From NCBI GenBank assembly GCA_949987705.1, contig OX465281.1, positions 238,163,143 through 238,227,142 of the forward strand: a stretch of 64,000 nt of DNA, written 5' to 3'. Under the pieces are notes generated by a model. That model was given only the letters and a program-made list of their open reading frames with translations. It made no database searches and was not told the DNA's origin. Of the stretch, positions 40,871 through 53,679 are shown one piece after another. Within the stretch, counting starts at the first letter, position 1; each line of letters begins with the position of its first letter. Position numbers and translations under genes: made by a program. This DNA is from Thereva unica (Eukaryota > Arthropoda > Insecta > Diptera > Therevidae).

Positions 40871-43600
40871 ATAAAAAAAACGAGAAGAACCACTCAATTT
40901 ATTTAACTAATGAAAGAAGACTTCAATTTCGTCGTTCAAGTAAAAATTTCATTACATTGTAAAAAAATATATATATTCGCGTCTTAATGCCGTAAAACTC
41001 TCTTAATTATAATACAGCTAAAAAAATTACTCCTTAAGGACATAGACTTATCTCCTTAGTAAAACTAAACACGGAGAGTAAAAAATTCAGTCACGCCGTG
41101 GTAGAGCAGGTCCCTTCTCAAATAAGATAAGAGATTTAGTCTGTAAATTCCTTAATTTTGAAAAAGCTGAAGCAAAAAAAAATGGTTTAAGCATAATTCC
41201 CAGCAAGAAAAAAAACACTGTACTTGCTGCACACTTAAGATTCAAATTGGCTTGATCGAAATTCAAATCACACTGCATCGTTCCGAAGGAAACTACCATC
41301 CTTACACAGCTTTCAATTTCCATCCGCTTTCCACGTAATTTTCTTTTTGCTGAAGTTTCAGGATTTTTTTTTTTCGTTTTTTTACATTTTTAAGCTTTTA
41401 AATTCTGTCAGCGGCGGAAAGTAATCACCTGGAATTATAAGGTTTTCCCTTGCTCGACCCATTTCCTTCCCAAGACATCCATATTAAGGGATGAAAAGTG
41501 TAACAAAAATATATAAACGGGGGGACAAAGTTTGATAAGCTTCTTTCCGAAATATCCTGACAAAAACATACTCGCAGCGATCCCCCAGAGACGCCTGCTG
41601 GGTCTTATATAAAAGCGAGCTGGAAGAACCTTGTACCAACAGGATCACTATAGGCATGTCCTTGCTCCAAGATACATGGTATTCCTTTTTTTACATCATT
41701 TTTTTTTTTGGGGAGGTGTCGCTCAATTCTGACAAGGCAAGGTGAATAACAAAATGACACCCTTAAAGGGCTGCTTCGAGGTTGGTCTTCGTGCAAACAG
41801 TTCGTCTGGAATAATTTGCCTCGGAGCACATAGTGCCGATAACGAACAACGTTGACTTTCCAGGACTCTTATAAATTTTGTACACAAAGTCCTTGTTTTG
41901 TCTTGCGCCCAATTAAATAAGCACCTATTTATGGCTGCAGCCGGTGATGTCCTTGACGCTTTGCGGATTTGTTTTTATTAAAATTAATTACTCCTGTTGC
42001 CTGCGGATGCATAAGTATTTCGTCTTGTCCTTTTCCCTTTTTTTTTGTGCCAAGGATAAAATATGGTCTACAAAAGCCACCGGGGATATTCGCTGTAACA
42101 GAGGAGATTATTTACGTGGATTTTGTACGTCGCCTATTTTTTGGTGTAATAAAATTAATTCCTGACACAACAAGGAGCAGAAAGGATAGCATTAGGGCTT
42201 ATGTTTAACATTGTTTATTGCCCGCCTTACTCACGACTTAATGTCGTAAAATATCAATTAGTTATGAAACGTTTCCCTTTATGGGGGGATATGAAAGGAC
42301 CCTTAGGAGAGAAGTCAATTATTATTATTTGATAAGAATGTGGCAATTTTAGGGCGAGATTGCTTCTTTTTTTCTAGGGTTTGTGTAATTAATTGAGATA
42401 AGAAAAGTGATTTATATTTTATATTTTCAAGAGTACAATTTTTAAAATATTGTTTTTTTTTTTGTATTTTTTTATGATTCCTTATCTGTTTGCTACTAGA
42501 ACAAAAAATGGAATAACAATAAAGAAAAAACCATAAAGTATAAACAACAGGAACAACAGGAAGGAGATATCGTCCAAGGTAATATTGACAATAAAAGTTA
42601 TCTATAAAAATAAATCTAACTTCATGTCTTTCGAGTTGGTATCATTTACTTTTTCTTATTGTAAGAGTGTGGCGAAAACTCATGTCGGCCCACAATACTA
42701 AGGCAATTTATATAACGTTTTTCATTGTTCTATTTACAGCCTTTCACTAATAAGAATTTATGGTTTAACCATTTATCGATTGTCCAATATCTTTCAATTT
42801 ATAAAAAATTATCCAAAATATTCTGTTAATTATATATCGTCTTATTTATTACTGGAAAATGGAACAATTTTCATTGGAAATGGTCAATCCGCTATAATCA
42901 ATTTCACATCGCATATCGTCCCATGGTTGAAAATTTTATGGGAATCCTATAGTCCTTCACCATTCACCATATTCTATATCATTAGCTATGAATTATTCTA
43001 ATCTTCCAAATTTGTATGAAAATTTGTGCACAATGTCCCGCACACAAAAAAAATCATATCTCCGCCCCCATACATGTTAGGGGGTGGTTAATGGCTCAAA
43101 ATTTTCGTTAATTTATCCTCTACACGGGAAAAATACATTCATTCACCTTATTGAAAATGTCCCGCACACAAAAAAAAAAAATTTGCTTCGAAATATATAA
43201 TTTATTAATTGAGAAAATAATACAAAACGTAATAACAGACGTTGTCACGTTCAAATTAATAGACGTTGTCACGTTAAAATACGGATGTGATACTTCACAT
43301 CCAAGACCATTAATTTTTTTTGTCTTCGACTGCACGACTTTGGCACGCAATGTGGAAACTGAATAGTTACCGCAACGAAGAGTTAAATCTCTGCTCCTGG
43401 CGAGCTTGATTCTTACTTTTGCCCTGACTGGGTTGGAAGCGATACAAAACTTTTGCCTCTGCGCGTACCTGTTTCAGGCTAAGAACGATCGGGATCTTAG
43501 TTTTACTCGGGCTTCGAGTTATTCGATAACCAAAAATTTTTGCTCTTAGAGGAGCGTGCTGTGGCTCGGACCGCTATTCCGTTAAAGTGAAATTTAGCTC
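40871..43600. other. Unassigned intronic stretch
   Basis: It contains two copies of ATGTCCCGCACACAAAAAAA (43031 and 43157) and a second TATA-like word (TTATATAAAAGCGAG, about 41604). No coding domain recognised. Confidence 0.35.
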
Positions 43601-43609
43601 CCTTGAAGA

Positions 43610-44400
43610 AAGAAGAGATACCTGTCAGAATGCTATCGTACGAACCTGAGAGAAGGAGTAGGAGAAGAGCCTGACATCAACAACAAATGGAAAAAAACTG
43701 AAAAACAGCGTAAAGAGGCAGCAGAAGGTACCCTAGGCTGGGCCCCCAGACAGAACAGAATTAACTGGTTTGATCAGGATTGTAGAGCCGCAATAGAAGA
43801 ACGGAACCAGAGCCACCGGGAGTACATCGCAAGGTCCACAAGAGCAAGGATGGAAGTCTTTAAGCTAAAAAGAAGAACTGCAGAGATGGATCGCAGCTGA
43901 GCTACTAAAGGAAGGAGGATCGCAACTCTTAAGAAACTTAAACGAACTCATATGAAACATCTGGGAGGAAGAAGTTATACCAGATGACTAGAAGAAAGCG
44001 ACTAGCCCTCTTGCTTTCCAACCTGGCCCTAAAATGGGTGATAAGAAAAACATCAGTGCAGAGAAGTGAATCCATAGCAAACGCAGTCTGTACAACTTCT
44101 TGGATATGCGGATGACGTGAACATCGTGGGAAGGTCCTTCTTGGCAGCAAAAGAAGTCTATGTCGCATTAAGAGAGCCGGGCAAGGACATAAGGCTGTAC
44201 ATCAACGAAGAGAAAACAAAGGTGTTGCAACAATCCAGAGCTGCAAGGTTACTATCGACGAATTCAATGTAAAAGTAGTCGATAAAACAGTCTAGGTTGG
44301 GTCTACAATAACAAAAAGAAACGATGAAAAGGAAGAAATAACTAGACGAATACTACTGGCTAATAGAGCTTTTTATGCCCAAAAACAATTAGTGACCTAT
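43610..44400 (+). pseudogene. LINE endonuclease-RT linker and palm relic
   Basis: Broken plus-strand frames read PRQNRINWFDQDCRAAIEER and NQSHREYIARSTRAR, the linker between endonuclease and RT in RTE/jockey LINEs. Then AAELLKEGGSQLLRNLNELI, IWEEEVIPDD, and after a deletion LLGYADDVNIVGRS with LYINEEKTKV: the palm YADD box and next motif. Several RT blocks are lost between them. It is a fourth LINE lineage in the window by sequence. Confidence 0.65.
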
Positions 44401-45260
44401 TGTTTTTTAATTCGGTCATTACAGAAAGACTTGATCCAATTAGGCCCAAGGTAAATTGGGACTGAATGTTATATCTGAATTGTTCAAATACGACCTACTG
44501 ATTTTTTGACCGAACTCAGCTTGTCGAGTCAATTTGATAGGAAGAGTAAAAAAAGTAGTAAAATTACATTGTTTATTTTTATCAAAGATCATTATTTCAC
44601 CTTTGAACATCCAATAAAAACCACTTCTGCCGACACCCGCCGCCGCCAGCTAATGACAATTATTGAAGAATTTTCCTTTAATATACCGTTTACTTTATGA
44701 ATTTTCGACAGTTTTTTCATTACATAATATTTATCTCTTGCGGGATCCCATTTTCATATAGAACAATAAAGCTTGCTACAACTTTTAAATCAGCACAAAT
44801 ATTCCACGAGTATAGATTTTTTCAAACTCCGTGACACAAAAAATTTGAGCAGTTCTGCGCACCTCGTTGCCCAATTTTATAAATATTGTTCTATCATTAC
44901 CCCGCTTTTTAGTTAAAACGGCAACAAACACTGAAAAAAGTCAACAAAATAATTTGGGAAGGGATGCGCGCATGTCGAATGAATAAAGTTAATTTATCTT
45001 TATATGTATTGAGCAGGGCTTTTAAATACAAGTAAAGCCCCTGCTCAACCAAGCCAGTTTATTCATCATAATAAGCACAATTTTAATATAATTAAGCGAA
45101 ATATTTCTCATCTCTAAATTTAAAATAATTTAAAAAAAAAATGCTGAAAAAAATTCTTTTGAATAAATAAGCATTTTCATTCATAAAACGGCAGTTCCCC
45201 GCAGTCGCAAGCAACACAACCTCCCCGAGCAGAAGCGCGTATGCGACTGGCAGGAAACGT
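44401..45260. other. Unassigned stretch with a hairpin
   Basis: TTGAGCAGGG-CTTT at 45009-45022 faces AAAGCCCCTGCTCAA (45034-45048), a stem of about 14 bp with an 11-nt loop. An outer imperfect pair (GAATAAA..TTTATTC) extends it. Otherwise nothing seen. Confidence 0.4.
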
Positions 45261-46211
45261 CGGCCCCTATTCCCATAGTCACGTTACCCTTTGGAAAATG
45301 TGACAAACCAGTTTTCGTATTCTTGAGTGACAATTGTCACAAAAATGAGTGTGCGGAATTCCCGAAGTCATTTATAGTTGCATTTGTCACGATTGTTAAT
45401 GGCCGTTGATAAATTCGCACATAATATGAAAAACTATCTTCTAGATTGGATTTATATCACGTATTTAATAAAAATTTGGATTTCCCTGTAAAAAATAATA
45501 ATTTCCAATTATTTTACGACTGAAATCAGGGAAAACTAAACATTCATTAAGAACGGCATTGTATTTGCACTTAGCTACATGGCGGGCTCCAGAGAACGCG
45601 CCAGCGCCACATTGTATTTCCCACTTAAATCATCAAAAATATTTCTTACCCTTTGTCACTATCCATTTAAAAAAATCAGTGTCACCTACAAATTCCAAGT
45701 GATAAAAAATGACATCTTTCGTAACTGTAACCGAAACTATCGGATATCCGAAATAAAAATCTATCCGAAACCGTAACCGAAACCGATATAAAAGTTTTGA
45801 ATAATTTCGGATAGGGACGGACTCTAAATGAGACACGTTATGATTTGTTTTACACCGGCCGAGCCTACATACCAGCGCCATTGATTTTTGGACCAAATGT
45901 TAGCCTAGAAATAAAGTCAAATCATTACCTATTTGTATTTACCTTTTTCAATACCTTAAAAATATCCGAATATTACGAATATCCGTAACTGAAACTATCC
46001 GAAACTATCGGATAATCCGAAATAATTTCATATCCGTAACCGTTTCCGAAACCGGAATAATATTATTCATTTATCCGTATCCATATCCAGATCCGAAATT
46101 ACATATCCATAACAATCCCTACACTTGACTATGAGAATACCACTTCAAAAGTGACGTGTCAAAAAATGTGAGGTGAGAAAAAAAGTGAGGTGACTATTAG
46201 AATAGGGGCCG
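45261..46211. mobile_element. TIR element with internal TCCGAAA repeats
   Basis: GGCCCCTATTCCCATAGTCAC at the left (45262) pairs with GTGACTATTAGAATAGGGGCC at the right (ends 46210). GTC adjoins both outer ends, a possible 3-bp target duplication. Inside, 45720-46115 is dense in ATCCGAAAC / GTAACCGAAAC / TATCGGAT words in both orientations, which looks like a second nested repeat. No transposase. Confidence 0.65.
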
Positions 46212-47014
46212 TCAACAATCTAGTAATCAAACTGATAAAAACACAAATTTCGTATTTTTTTAGTAGAAATTGCTACAAACTATTGCTGTAGAAAATGTGT
46301 AAAATACAAAAACCTTGAAATAAAAAAATGTATAAAAAGGGACATTTTTCATTCATAATTTGTAAATTTTTAAGTAATCATTGTAGCCCCAGAAAAATAC
46401 ACCTCCCTCTAGCAATACGCAGTCGTGACTGATTAAATGGCAGCAAGTGATTTGATGGGAGGAGCTAAATAAAGCTTGGTCCGAGCTTTTAAACATTTTT
46501 AAGAGCTTTTCTGGGGTACATGCGCGGAATGTCACGACGTTTGAAAAAATCTATACTGTGAATACTGTGGAAAATTGAATTGTATTTATTGCCATTCTGA
46601 AGCAAAGCAGCTTTTAAGCTGACTTTGGACGAATCAATAAAAAGTCAAAATAGATCTTTCAGGGAAATCCAATTCACGTAGAACTCCTTCAAAATTCAGT
46701 ATAGTAAGAGTAACTCATAAAGCCTTCTAGCTTACTACAAAAATATGAGACTCTCGTATGTTAATCTAACAGATTGCATTCTTGTAATCGCGATCCAAGA
46801 AGCTCAACCAACAATTTGAGAAACCTAAAATACGAACAAGATTATTCAAATCAGATTGTCTAAGGAGATGAGGTTGTAATGGTTTTTCGTGCGGTGATTC
46901 TCTTTAGCCAAAACACCTTCTTACAAATAATATTTATTTTATTCATTCGGTATATTACTAACTAACATTTGTATTCTCTTACATATCCATTACCTCTCTT
47001 TACATGTTTCTTTC
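46212..47014. other. Unassigned intronic stretch
   Basis: Nothing recognised beyond short frames. Confidence 0.3.
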
Positions 47015-47039
47015 TGGTAGCTATTGGTATCTAGGGTTG

Positions 47040-47402
47040 TATATACCAGGTTATCCCTTTAATACCTGTATATTGTCGATTAATGTTCGGGTCTACACCT
47101 CGACACTGTCTGGGCAATATTCTTTTCAGGAGTAGCTGTCGGGTTATTGCCGGGTCATACAAATCGATACGGTCAGGAATAATTTCGGGTTATACACCTC
47201 GACACGGTTAGGAATATTGTCGAAGACTACTTCTCCGGACCGAGTGCGGGAAATAACTGAATTTAGACTGGTGGCTCGACTTATTTTATAGGTGGAAAGC
47301 ATTTCTGGGCAGGAAGCTTTAAGCGGTGAGTCTTCCAAAAATAGAATCCCTAGCGGAGCTTTCAAAGAGAGAATCTAGTAACAGAGATTCTAGTAACGAA
47401 TT
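47040..47402 (-). repeat. LTR-like repeat family L, copy 2
   Basis: Minus strand: CTATAAAATAAGTCG (TATA at about 47290) then TTCAGTTATTTCC about 30 bp on, followed by GCACTCGGTCCGGAGAA and repeated CCGTGTCGAGGTGTATAA / CCGTATCGATTTGTATGA modules. Same order as copies 1 and 3. Confidence 0.5.
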
Positions 47403-47811
47403 GTGGTTCGTTATGGGTCGCGCCAACTGAGTTGATGCCGGAGCGCGCAGCTGGGGAAATTAAAGCTGCACACAAATAAAAATTGCGCACATATCGATAA
47501 GAAATGCGCTTATGTATTTTCAAATTTCCCCTTCGAAATTTGTTGCGACTAGAGCAAAGGGACGGGAACGGCATGCGGGGATTCTACTGCGCATGGAAAA
47601 CGCGACTTTCTCGGCATCAACTCAGTTGGCGCGTAGTCTACAAGATTCTTTCATTTCGTTATGCCGTGTACACACCGGGCCAACGAAGGCCAACGAATGG
47701 GATTCGCTGACGTTCGTTGGTTCTTTGTGGACGGTTTAGCGAAAGCCAACGAAGATTGCAACCCTTAGCGTGGCGGTAACATCAAAGGAAACAAGCCATT
47801 TGAGCGAATGT

Positions 47812-48490
47812 GGGCCTTTTTCATAATTGCAAGGTTGCTTGCCTGCTTGCATGCATGCTTGCAAAAGAGCAACTGTCAGGTAAATCAGTTGCGTAATCTA
47901 AAAACTTTGCATTTTTGAATGAAAGCCATCAGCTGTCAAAAATATATGTCATATTTGACGTTTCAAGCATAAAGTTGTTTTTCCTTCATTTGCTGAGTTC
48001 TTTTACCGCAGAAAAATAAAACGAAAAAATGGATCGAGAAAATATGATTAATGTTAATGTCAGTTTGTTGATAGATAACTCGGCTTTATTAGATCCGGTC
48101 CGAAAATTTGTAACTTCACGGCGAAAACGAAGGATAAATTATGTGTCTTGTTTAGCTCGTTAATCTCTAGTTTCAAAGAAGTTTTATCCTTGGGGTGCTC
48201 CAACTCTCTTCTTCATTATTTTCGCCATAGAATACATAACATTAATTTGAATAATAATTTAAATTAAAATAAAACACACCTAACAATATCGAAAAACTGA
48301 AAATCTTCTGCCAACATTTCACGTTTGACACTTTTCTTCTTCTTTAATCAGATAAGCATGCGTACAAAAATAGTTGCAAGATTTGCGCAGACCTATGCGC
48401 AGTTTTGAACAAATGATGATTGCACATTTGCTTTTTTGAATACCATGCAAATGATCGATTTGCGCAACCATGCAATTATGAAAAGGGCCG
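47812..48490. mobile_element. TIR element nested in the 47.7-kb element
   Basis: GGGCCTTTTTCATAATTGCA at the left is the partner of TGCAATTATGAAAAGGGCCG at the right, followed inward by related GGTTGC boxes. It lies wholly inside the larger TTA-flanked element. It includes a short frame (next entry). Target duplication not clear. Confidence 0.6.
48029..48163 (+). pseudogene. Short open frame in the nested TIR element
   Basis: ATG at 48029 opens 44 codons reading MDRENMINVNVSLLIDNSAL, then LDPVRKFVTSRRKRRINYVS and CLAR before the stop. Its basic middle and position after a 5' leader inside a TIR element suggest a first piece of a transposase or accessory protein. Not assigned to a family. Confidence 0.3.
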
Positions 48491-48928
48491 TGGTGTGGAC
48501 GGGCATCGAAGTTTAACCAACGATTGACAGGCTCGAAGGCCGAAATTTTAAGAATTTGACGTGTATGGATTTTGGTGCAAGATATTTTTAGTGGCGTTTT
48601 ACGAAAATTAAATTGAAGCACCTTGTGAAGTAAAGTGAAAACTACCATAATGTTTTCTATTTTTAAAAAATGTTGCGGTCCACCACCTGCGCTTTCGTTT
48701 CTTATTCCTTAATGTTTCATTAAGGTATATGAAACTAGATATAATTAATAATTTCTTCGTCGTCATCCATAGCCCTCTTCGATGTAACTAAACCGAATAC
48801 CCGTCCCAACGAACGTTTGCTAAACCAACAAATGCTTATGGACGTATCTTCGAATGCCAACGAACGTTCGGTAGCCAACGTCGAATGTCGTTGTTGGCCT
48901 TCGTTGGGCCGGTGTATACCCAGCATTA

Positions 48929-51900
48929 CTGATAGAAGGCACTGGAGAAAAAATAACCATCGTTAACATGGTTTTGATGGCAAATGGTATGGTCTTACGA
49001 CTTCTTTCGAACCAACCAATTAGAGTTCTTTTGACCAAGTAACTAGACTGAAGGAGAAAAACATTTTCATTTCAAAATGTAAAAATAAAGAAAACGAAGA
49101 AGGATAGGATATAAATTCATGGAATAATAAATTATTTATATTGTGGTGATCGGTTAAAATTGAAAAACATACTTTTAATGACAAATCTCATAAAGTTTAT
49201 CAAAAACACTTTGCCCCCCATGTTTAGGCGTAAATAAGGCTTTAGTAATTTGTCCTTTAGAACTCGGCAAACTACCGTTGGCCTTGATATGTATTGGTAT
49301 AGATGATAATGTAATAAATGTTTCAAAACTAAACAAAAACCCGGTTTTCGTTCCTTGAAGGAAGTCAATCAGCATTGGACATGGTTAGTACTAAGTTGGA
49401 GATCACTTGGTAGAATCACTGTCGACACTCTCATTTGGAAGGACGCGAAAGGCAATTCCGAAAAGTGAACAGACACCTTTTCAACACAGCAGTTATTATT
49501 AATATATTTACAGGCGCTATGAATTAAAGGGTTAGAAAGTTTTTTCTGATGGTAGTATGCGTGAAGTTCTCTAGTTCAACCAGTAAAATTTAGATTAGTT
49601 GAAATAGTTTTAAAATTTCAAAAGTGTTTGTCGTGACGGTCATCTGATTCTTCTTATACTTGTCGCACCTGAGTAACTCTAAACCAACCACAACCGGACT
49701 TAATTAGTATACTCATCTCATGTACAATAGGTATGAGAGAGTGGCCGGACAAAATTTAAGCTTTGTTGAAATATGTACTATCTGCCTTTCACTGGCTCTT
49801 AGCTAGAATCTAAGCTAATAAATATTAAGAAAACTTTATTTAGTTATAAAACAAAATAAGTATATATTTTTTCACCTCATCAAATTTAACAAATTATTAA
49901 AACATTTCACTAAAGAGAAACTTTCTCAATATTGTATTAAGCTATTTTTCTTATAAGTTTCCAAAGAAAATACTTAAATACAGTCCTATATTAAAATCCT
50001 CTTAAGTGATTTCTATCAGATCAAATAAGAGAGAGAAAGCGAAAGAAAGAAAGTACAGAAAAAAAGGACGAAAGTTATGAAGTTCGCTTCCTTCATATCC
50101 CGTTAAAATTTGCAAAGGAGAAACTTTCCTCGTTAACATAATTCTTCGAAGCGAATAAACGTCGTGTCTCAATTCTCTAACACCCCTCACCCCTCCATCC
50201 ACCCTCGGTTACTTTCTAAAGCCGTTAAAACTTTTCCGAACCTGTTACTGTTACTTTTTTCCTTCTTCTATCCGAAAAAGGTGACTTTTTCCCTGCTAAG
50301 CTTTAAGCCTTATTACGAAGCCATAAACTTTTAGCAACTATACTTAAATCCTGTATAAGAATAAAGTCATCCTTTGGGTTACACCTTTGCCTTTCGAAAT
50401 ATCTAGAGCCTATGGAATACATCTCCGGCAAACAAAAAATAGTTTGGGATAAAGTTTTAAGCACCTGATCGCTATTTATTGGGAAACGTTGACAATAATA
50501 AATTCTGTAGCTGAAATATTAGAGGAATACCTGAATGCAAGGTGCGCACGATGTGATCCTTTTTGGAGAGTTTTGTCGTTATTGATTTTGTCACACATTG
50601 GCAGAATTTTTGTGCGTGCCAGAAATAGGAAGAATTTTCGCATAAGTTTTCTAGGAATCTCAGTAAATTTCTAATTTGACAAATTCTTCACCAAAGTGCA
50701 CAAAAGTTTTAGTGCGTACATTTTATATCTAAAAGCAAGGATTTTCTGCAAGAATTTCTCAAGTAAACTTTAAAAATTCTCCAGCTAATGAGCAACAAAC
50801 AAAGGCATGCAATGAAAATAGTACTTAAGAATTTTGCAAAATGCGGCAACGGGGATAGGATGAATAAATTGCCGAAATGGACACTGAATCCTTAATATAA
50901 AGATTAGGAGCACAGATAAAAATTCAATTATATAACATCTCACTGCACAATTGGAATAAATAGTAGCAGACCGTCAGCTAGTGACAGATTTAGATGTCCC
51001 ATTTTCTCATGCTAGCCTCGAAGAGTGTTGAAAGGTAGACCGATGTTGAGTTGGAAAAAGTTAAATTAAGGGGTCGCTCCTGGGGATAACGTAAAGTAAC
51101 TTATTTTTCGTAACAGAAGTAAGAGTCGTATTCCACCCATATACAATATAGCAATAAAGGTAGGTTTGTCTGCCTGGTAGAATATCCCCGCATGAAACCC
51201 CACCCAAAACACACTACAGCGAAGTTCAACTAGTTTCACACATGTGGCGCAAAAGGTACATCAATCTCACAAAACCACAAAAGGTTCCTAAGACACAAAC
51301 CGAAAAAGCTTAAGCCTAACGAAAAGCTTGACTGCGCAATATTATGAAAAATGTGGCCCGGACCAACCCAGCTATAATACTATGCTTTTTCCCTATAAGT
51401 CTGGGTATGTGCCGTATCAAAGGTTGGAAAAAAGCTCGGTGTATATTTAATACGAACGAGTCGCGCGAATTTATGTTCTAACCTTCACTAGATAGCTTCT
51501 AATGATGAAAAATTGTATAGTACGTGCACAACAGACACCTGGCCAAACTCATTCAGAATCGTCCGCATTGATTTTGCTATGCTAAGGATTAGAACTTCGC
51601 TCATGGCACCCTCCTCGCCTCCAAATTGCTTTTCCAAAAAAGCCCGCTATCAATTTTACAAATCTGGCACCCACCGTGCTGCCCCAAAAAAACAATTCCT
51701 CTCAGTTTTTTTTCATTTCTGCTTGAGACGTATTAGAAGACATTCAGCAGATGCTTTAAGATACAATTAATGCTCTGGCATTTTGAATTAAGATGTGAAG
51801 TTTTTCGGCTTTACCAGCTCTTCAACAACCCAAAAACCGCTATCCGTGGGAGAAGCAAGGCTTCATCAGATCGACTCAAACAACTTTCATTTCAATGATT

Positions 51901-52299
51901 GTCAGTGATTGCTAGGAAAATAAATCATATAGTTTAAAAAAAAAACTAAAGAATACGCTTTTACTTTAAAACGAAATAAAAAGTAAAAAATAATTTTGAA
52001 TGTAAAGTTTTTATTGCTTCCGTTTATATGGGAACAAGCTACCTCTTTACCAACCTTATTTTATTAACACTGAAAATTTTCGTTAGCGCCCTTATATAAC
52101 TCTTATCGGTGCCTTCCTATTCCGCCTCTTAATGAAGTAAGGAATTGTTGGGCGTAGTAGAAAGGGGGTGGTTTTGGCATCGGTGCCTACTTTCAAAAAT
52201 CACTCCTAAGGGGCCTTGTCATAGAGAGCTTTGTTAAAAATTCGATACAATGCATAGTAATATAAGTTCTATATTACTCAGATTTTGTATTTAGGGATT
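48929..52299. other. Unassigned intronic stretch
   Basis: About 3.4 kb of AT-rich sequence without recognised domain, terminal repeat pair or RNA gene. Confidence 0.35.
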
Positions 52300-52309
52300 T
52301 TTGGGTACG

Positions 52310-52990
52310 AGAAAGCGATTGGTGAAGCCTATTACATTCTGATTGAGGACTTATGCATATCAATCAACAACAAAGTTCTTACTCAACTTGGTAGATATGT
52401 CTGAATCGATTCGAACGTGTAGCTAAAGGAAATAGCGGGGTAGTTTCCTTAGATGTTCCAGGCGGTACAGGCAAAACATTTCTTATCAATTTGATATTGG
52501 CGTCGATGCGATTGCAGAATGAGATTGCACTTGCAGTGGCATCATCGGGAATTGCTTCATCGCTACTTAATGGTGGACGTACAGCGCATTCAAGCTCCCA
52601 TGAATTTTAACCAGACAGAAACACCTACATCAACATCAGCAAAACCTCCAGTATCGCCACACTCCTCAAAACGTGCAAAATTATACTTTGGGTCGAATAC
52701 CCCTCGGCCCATAAAAATCGCTCGAAGTGTTGCATGATTTCCGAGTAAAAATCAACCGATGGAAAGCACTCTGACACTGCTTGCTTGGGATTTTCGCCCA
52801 GCTTTGCCTGTTATACGTCGCTCAATACGTGAAAATGAGCATAACACATGCTTCAAAGCATCATATCTATGGAAAACTTTTGAAAAATCACACTCCAACG
52901 AATATGCGTGTTTATTTGCTACAAGATGCCTCTGCTCAAACATTTCCAAATCAGCTTTTGGACATTGGAAATGGCGAAATTCCAGCAGAA
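52310..52990 (+). pseudogene. Helitron helicase (Pif1-type) relic
   Basis: Frames read GEAYYILIEDLCISINNKVL and TQLG (about 52320), then, after a stop, [20 protein letters not shown] with the Walker A box GGTGKT (about 52455-52510), [20 protein letters not shown] and HSS. After frameshifts come SLEVLHDFRVKINRWKA, LLAWDFRPALPVI (corresponding to the GDFRQ-LPV box), KASYLWK, MRVYLLQDASAQTFPNQLLD and IGNGEIP. These are consecutive helicase motifs of Helitron Rep/helicase proteins, which drive rolling-circle transposition. The Rep domain and the Helitron ends were not found. Confidence 0.8.
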
Positions 52991-53216
52991 CATTTAATTA
53001 TTTGATTATTCGGCATGTCTTTAATGTCTCCTACTGTATGTGAAAATATATATTATAACCTCATCATCATTTAAGAGCAGGCGGTGAAATGAGAATTCCA
53101 CATACATTTCGTGTGCGGATAAAATTCGTTGCACGTGCATTGTAATTTCCCCTTCATTTACGGGCAACAACACTCCCCCATTGCATCTGACCATGGCAAG
53201 AGAGGCAGTGAGACCG

Positions 53217-53679
53217 TTTTTTTTTTTTTTTTTTTTATGTGACACACTAGAGACTTAGGGAAGGCCCCTTTGTACTGTCGACCATTTTGAAATGTCGAAC
53301 AGCAGCTCTAGTCGGAAGATAGAGAGAGAAGTGAAGGAAAGAACTGTCACAACCTAGCTGCGGTATTTTTTTTTATTTCACCTACTCCCAACCATTTCGC
53401 GACTCTGACATCGGGGCATCGAGAACAACTCGCTGGAGTGTTATGCCTCCTGAAACGAGTTGAATCTCATCAACCAACCGATGACATGCGCTTGGTGGAT
53501 CGGAGAACCACTAGTGAAGGCTATGACAGGAGGAATCAGGAATGCAAAGAGGGAAGAAGAAAGAAGGAAAGTTATGTAGGCGGAAATTGGGAAAGGTAGG
53601 ACCGTGGCACCGCCGGGAATCGAACCCGGGACCTCTGGGGATTGTAGCCAGGCGCCTTACCCCTAGACTACCGAGGCCC
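53217..53679 (-). mobile_element. tRNA-derived SINE (full copy)
   Basis: Minus-strand head at 53679 (CCTCGGTAGTCTAGGGGTAA, box B CCCGGGTTCGATTCCCGG), the shared body (CACTCCAGCGAGTTG, GACTAGAGCTGCTGTTCGAC), and a tail CACATAAAAAAAA running to 53217. It is the cleanest head of the set. Confidence 0.88.

Larger units (their letters stand above)
47662..48925. mobile_element. TIR element with TTA target duplication (PIF/Harbinger-like)
   Basis: TTA flanks both ends (47659-47661 and 48926-48928). The left end TGCCGTGTACACACCGGGCC is the inverted partner of the right end (reverse: TGCTGGGTATACACCGGCCC), and the match continues through AACGAAGGCCAAC. Words of the type CCAACGAACG recur inside both ends. 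A TTA duplication and such TIRs are characteristic of PIF/Harbinger elements. Confidence 0.75.

Noticed and set aside
41600..41660. Promoter with TTATATAAAAGCGAG
   Set aside because: No consistent initiator, repeat copy or gene start downstream; AT-rich DNA gives such words by chance.
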